From: an uncultured Clostridiaceae bacterium
Lineage (GTDB): Bacteria; Bacillota; Clostridia; Lachnospirales; Lachnospiraceae
Assembly (NCBI GenBank): GCA_947175375.1
Contig: CAMWMT010000121.1
Location: forward strand, 1-7,492
Reading direction: 5' to 3'
DNA: 7,492 nt
The notes under the pieces were generated by a model that had not been told where the DNA came from, searched no databases, and saw only the letters and a list, made by a program, of their open reading frames with translations. Of the stretch, positions 6,149 to 7,492 are shown in pieces. Position 1 is the stretch's first letter; every line of letters starts with the position of its first letter. A program made the position numbers and the translations under genes.

Positions 6149-7075
6149 TCAAAGTTCTGCCGCCGGGAATGACAGGGTAAATACAGTTCCGTGTCCGGGG
6201 GTACTGTCTGCATGGATCGTTCCGCCCATTCGCTCCACAAGCTGGAGGACAATGGAAAGTCCAAGCCCGCTGCCTTTTTTGGAGCGTCCTTTATCGCATT
6301 TATACAGCCGTTCGAAGATGTGCGTCAGATCCTCTTTCTCGATGCCGATACCGTTATCAGATATCATGCAAATGATCTCTGCGTCCTTTTTAGCAAGAGA
6401 AAGTCGGATCTGGTCAGCTTTGCTGTGGGTAAGGATATTTTGTATGAGATTATGGATGATCCGCAGATATCCGTCGGGATCCAGCCATACATGGAAAGGT
6501 AATTCCGGAATGTCAACGATATATTCGATCTGTTTCTCTTCCAGGATCGGGATCCAGTCGACCAGGATATCCCGTGTCAGGCCAGTCAGGTCCACAGTCG
6601 TCATGTTCAGGGAAAATTCGCCGGAGCCCAGCTTGAACCAGTCGAAGAGCACATCGATATATTCCTTCAGGTCATGGGCTTTTCGGCGGGCAGTCTCCAT
6701 ATAGTCGTCACGTTCTGCCCCGGTAACGATTCCTCTGTGCACCGCATCCAGATATCCGATCAGCGTGGTAAGAGGCGTCCGGATGTCATGGGAAAGGCTG
6801 GTCATGAGCTGCCGGTTCATTTCTTCTGTCTGCCGGCAGACAGAGAGCCTGTCCTCGTAAGAACGGACGACGTCATTGATCTGCCAGACAAGCGGGGCAG
6901 TCAGTTCATGGGCTCCGGATAGGATGCGGCGGTTTCCGTTTCCGTTCTGAATATCTTCTAGAGCGTCGGACATCTCTGCGATTTGCCTTTTTGCATGACG
7001 TAGGATACAGACGGAGAGGGAGACGGACAGAATTGTAATAGCCATGGAAATGGCAGCCAGAATTTCAGCGTACAA
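6149..7075 (-). CDS. Sensor histidine kinase with one N-terminal membrane helix
   Basis: Membrane-anchored HisKA-type kinase of 308 residues, cognate to the regulator just upstream. One hydrophobic helix (about residues 5-26) is followed directly by a cytoplasmic linker (27-85), with no extracytoplasmic domain and no second helix. The H-box is SLSHDIRTPLTTLIGYLD with phospho-acceptor His96. The N-box includes His208, Asn209 and Asn213 (HNLIQN). G1 is DNGIGIE (240-246), the F-box is IFERLYK, and G2 is GSGLGLS (268-274). All catalytic motifs are intact. The TTG start is chosen from the ribosome site at 7084-7090. A kinase without a sensory loop beside a peptide-type ABC exporter suggests sensing within the membrane or through the transporter, as known for BceS-type kinases; BceS, however, has two helices and works with a much larger permease. 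The stimulus is probably a cell-envelope-active peptide, inferred only from the neighbours. Confidence 0.95.
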   Translation of the reverse strand: MYAEILAAISMAITILSVSLSVCILRHAKRQIAEMSDALEDIQNGNGNRRILSGAHELTAPLVWQINDVVRSYEDRLSVCRQTEEMNRQLMTSLSHDIRTPLTTLIGYLDAVHRGIVTGAERDDYMETARRKAHDLKEYIDVLFDWFKLGSGEFSLNMTTVDLTGLTRDILVDWIPILEEKQIEYIVDIPELPFHVWLDPDGYLRIIHNLIQNILTHSKADQIRLSLAKKDAEIICMISDNGIGIEKEDLTHIFERLYKCDKGRSKKGSGLGLSIVLQLVERMGGTIHADSTPGHGTVFTLSFPAAEL

Positions 7076-7078
7076 TGG

Positions 7079-7492
7079 TCACACCTCCTTGTTGAAACGG
7101 TAGCCGATTCCTTTTACCGTCTGGATGTATCTGGGTCTTCCTGGGATTTCTTCGATCTTCTTTCGCAGGCGACTGATGATTGCCATGATGTTGCTGTCGT
7201 CATAGACATATATGTCTCCCCATACTTCTTCATAGATCCGCTGCTTGGTTAGGATCTTCCCCTGATTTTTTGCAAGGAACAGTAGTAGGTCAAATTCCTT
7301 TGGTGGCAGTTCGTAAGTTCCATTCCCTGTCTGTACGGAACGGTCATTCAGATCGATAGTCAGGCCATCAAATACCAGAGTCTGTCCATCGTTGTTATTG
7401 AAACGGTTATAGCGCCGGATGAGAGAGATAATCGGGGCAGTAAGTTCCTCCATCTCAAAGGGTTTCGGCAGATGATCGTCCGCTCCCGACCG
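7079..7492 (-). CDS. OmpR/PhoB-family response regulator, C-terminal part (cut by window edge)
   Basis: Transcription factor of a two-component system, paired with the kinase immediately downstream. The frame is open to the window edge, so the true start lies outside; 137 residues are visible. The first visible residues read GADDHLPKPFEMEEL, the end of a receiver domain with the conserved Lys-Pro. The phospho-acceptor Asp is not in view. A winged-helix DNA-binding domain (Trans_reg_C type) follows: ELPPKEFDLLLFLAKN, then TKQRIYEEVWG, the recognition-helix region DDSNIMAIISRLRKKIEE, and the closing wing YIQTVKGIGYRF. The Met about 13 codons in from the edge is internal, not a start. The last codons (AAG GAG GTG TGA) also form the ribosome site of the kinase gene, so the two genes are tightly coupled. 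Its likely target is the 11-bp repeat array upstream of the ABC operon; this is inferred from position and from the habit of this family of binding direct repeats. Confidence 0.96.
   Translation of the reverse strand, partial: RSGADDHLPKPFEMEELTAPIISLIRRYNRFNNNDGQTLVFDGLTIDLNDRSVQTGNGTYELPPKEFDLLLFLAKNQGKILTKQRIYEEVWGDIYVYDDSNIMAIISRLRKKIEEIPGRPRYIQTVKGIGYRFNKEV
7084..7090 (-). promoter_or_regulatory. Ribosome binding site of the sensor kinase, embedded in the regulator's stop region
   Basis: On the minus strand AAGGAGG lies 8 nt before a TTG at 7075-7073. It overlaps the final Lys-Glu codons of the response regulator. No ATG or GTG in the kinase frame is equally well placed; the first in-frame ATG is 10 codons further in and would cut into the membrane helix. 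The site therefore decides for the TTG start. Confidence 0.8.

Overview
The window is a bacterial signalling and transport locus. Every confident gene is read from the minus strand. Strong GGAGG-type ribosome sites, frequent TTG/GTG starts, a BcrA/LanF-type transporter and a PAS-rich cytoplasmic hybrid kinase point to a Firmicute, most likely a gut clostridial (Lachnospiraceae-like) organism. That placement is inferred from gene style and not from a marker gene.

In transcription order (right to left), the layout starts with the C-terminal end of an OmpR/PhoB-family response regulator (7079-7492, cut by the window edge). Next is a small sensor histidine kinase with a single N-terminal membrane helix (6149-7075). 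An 87-bp gap then holds four tandem 11-bp repeats abutting a candidate -10 element. After it come the ATPase (5138-6061) and two six-helix permeases (4351-5145 and 3460-4290) of an ABC-2 exporter. The ATPase has the E-loop in place of the Q-loop that marks LanF/BcrA-type antimicrobial-peptide immunity and resistance transporters. Both permeases carry the E..(D)-LKN-x3-(I/V)PV cytoplasmic motif of this group.

The simplest reading is a peptide- or envelope-stress-responsive detoxification module. The kinase senses the stress, possibly through the transporter because it has no extracellular domain. The regulator binds the 11-bp repeats, and the transporter operon is switched on. No bacteriocin structural or modification gene is visible, so acquired or intrinsic resistance fits better than self-immunity, though the genes beyond the right edge are unseen.

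Downstream of the transporter, a separate sigma-A-like promoter with an extended -10 (3365-3393) drives a 1058-residue soluble hybrid histidine kinase (128-3304). It has an N-terminal Cys-containing PAS-like module, four further PAS-like modules repeating about every 138 residues, HisKA, HATPase and a C-terminal receiver. It has no membrane segment, and its link to the transporter module is unproven. The last 127 bases at the left edge contain no gene I can assign.
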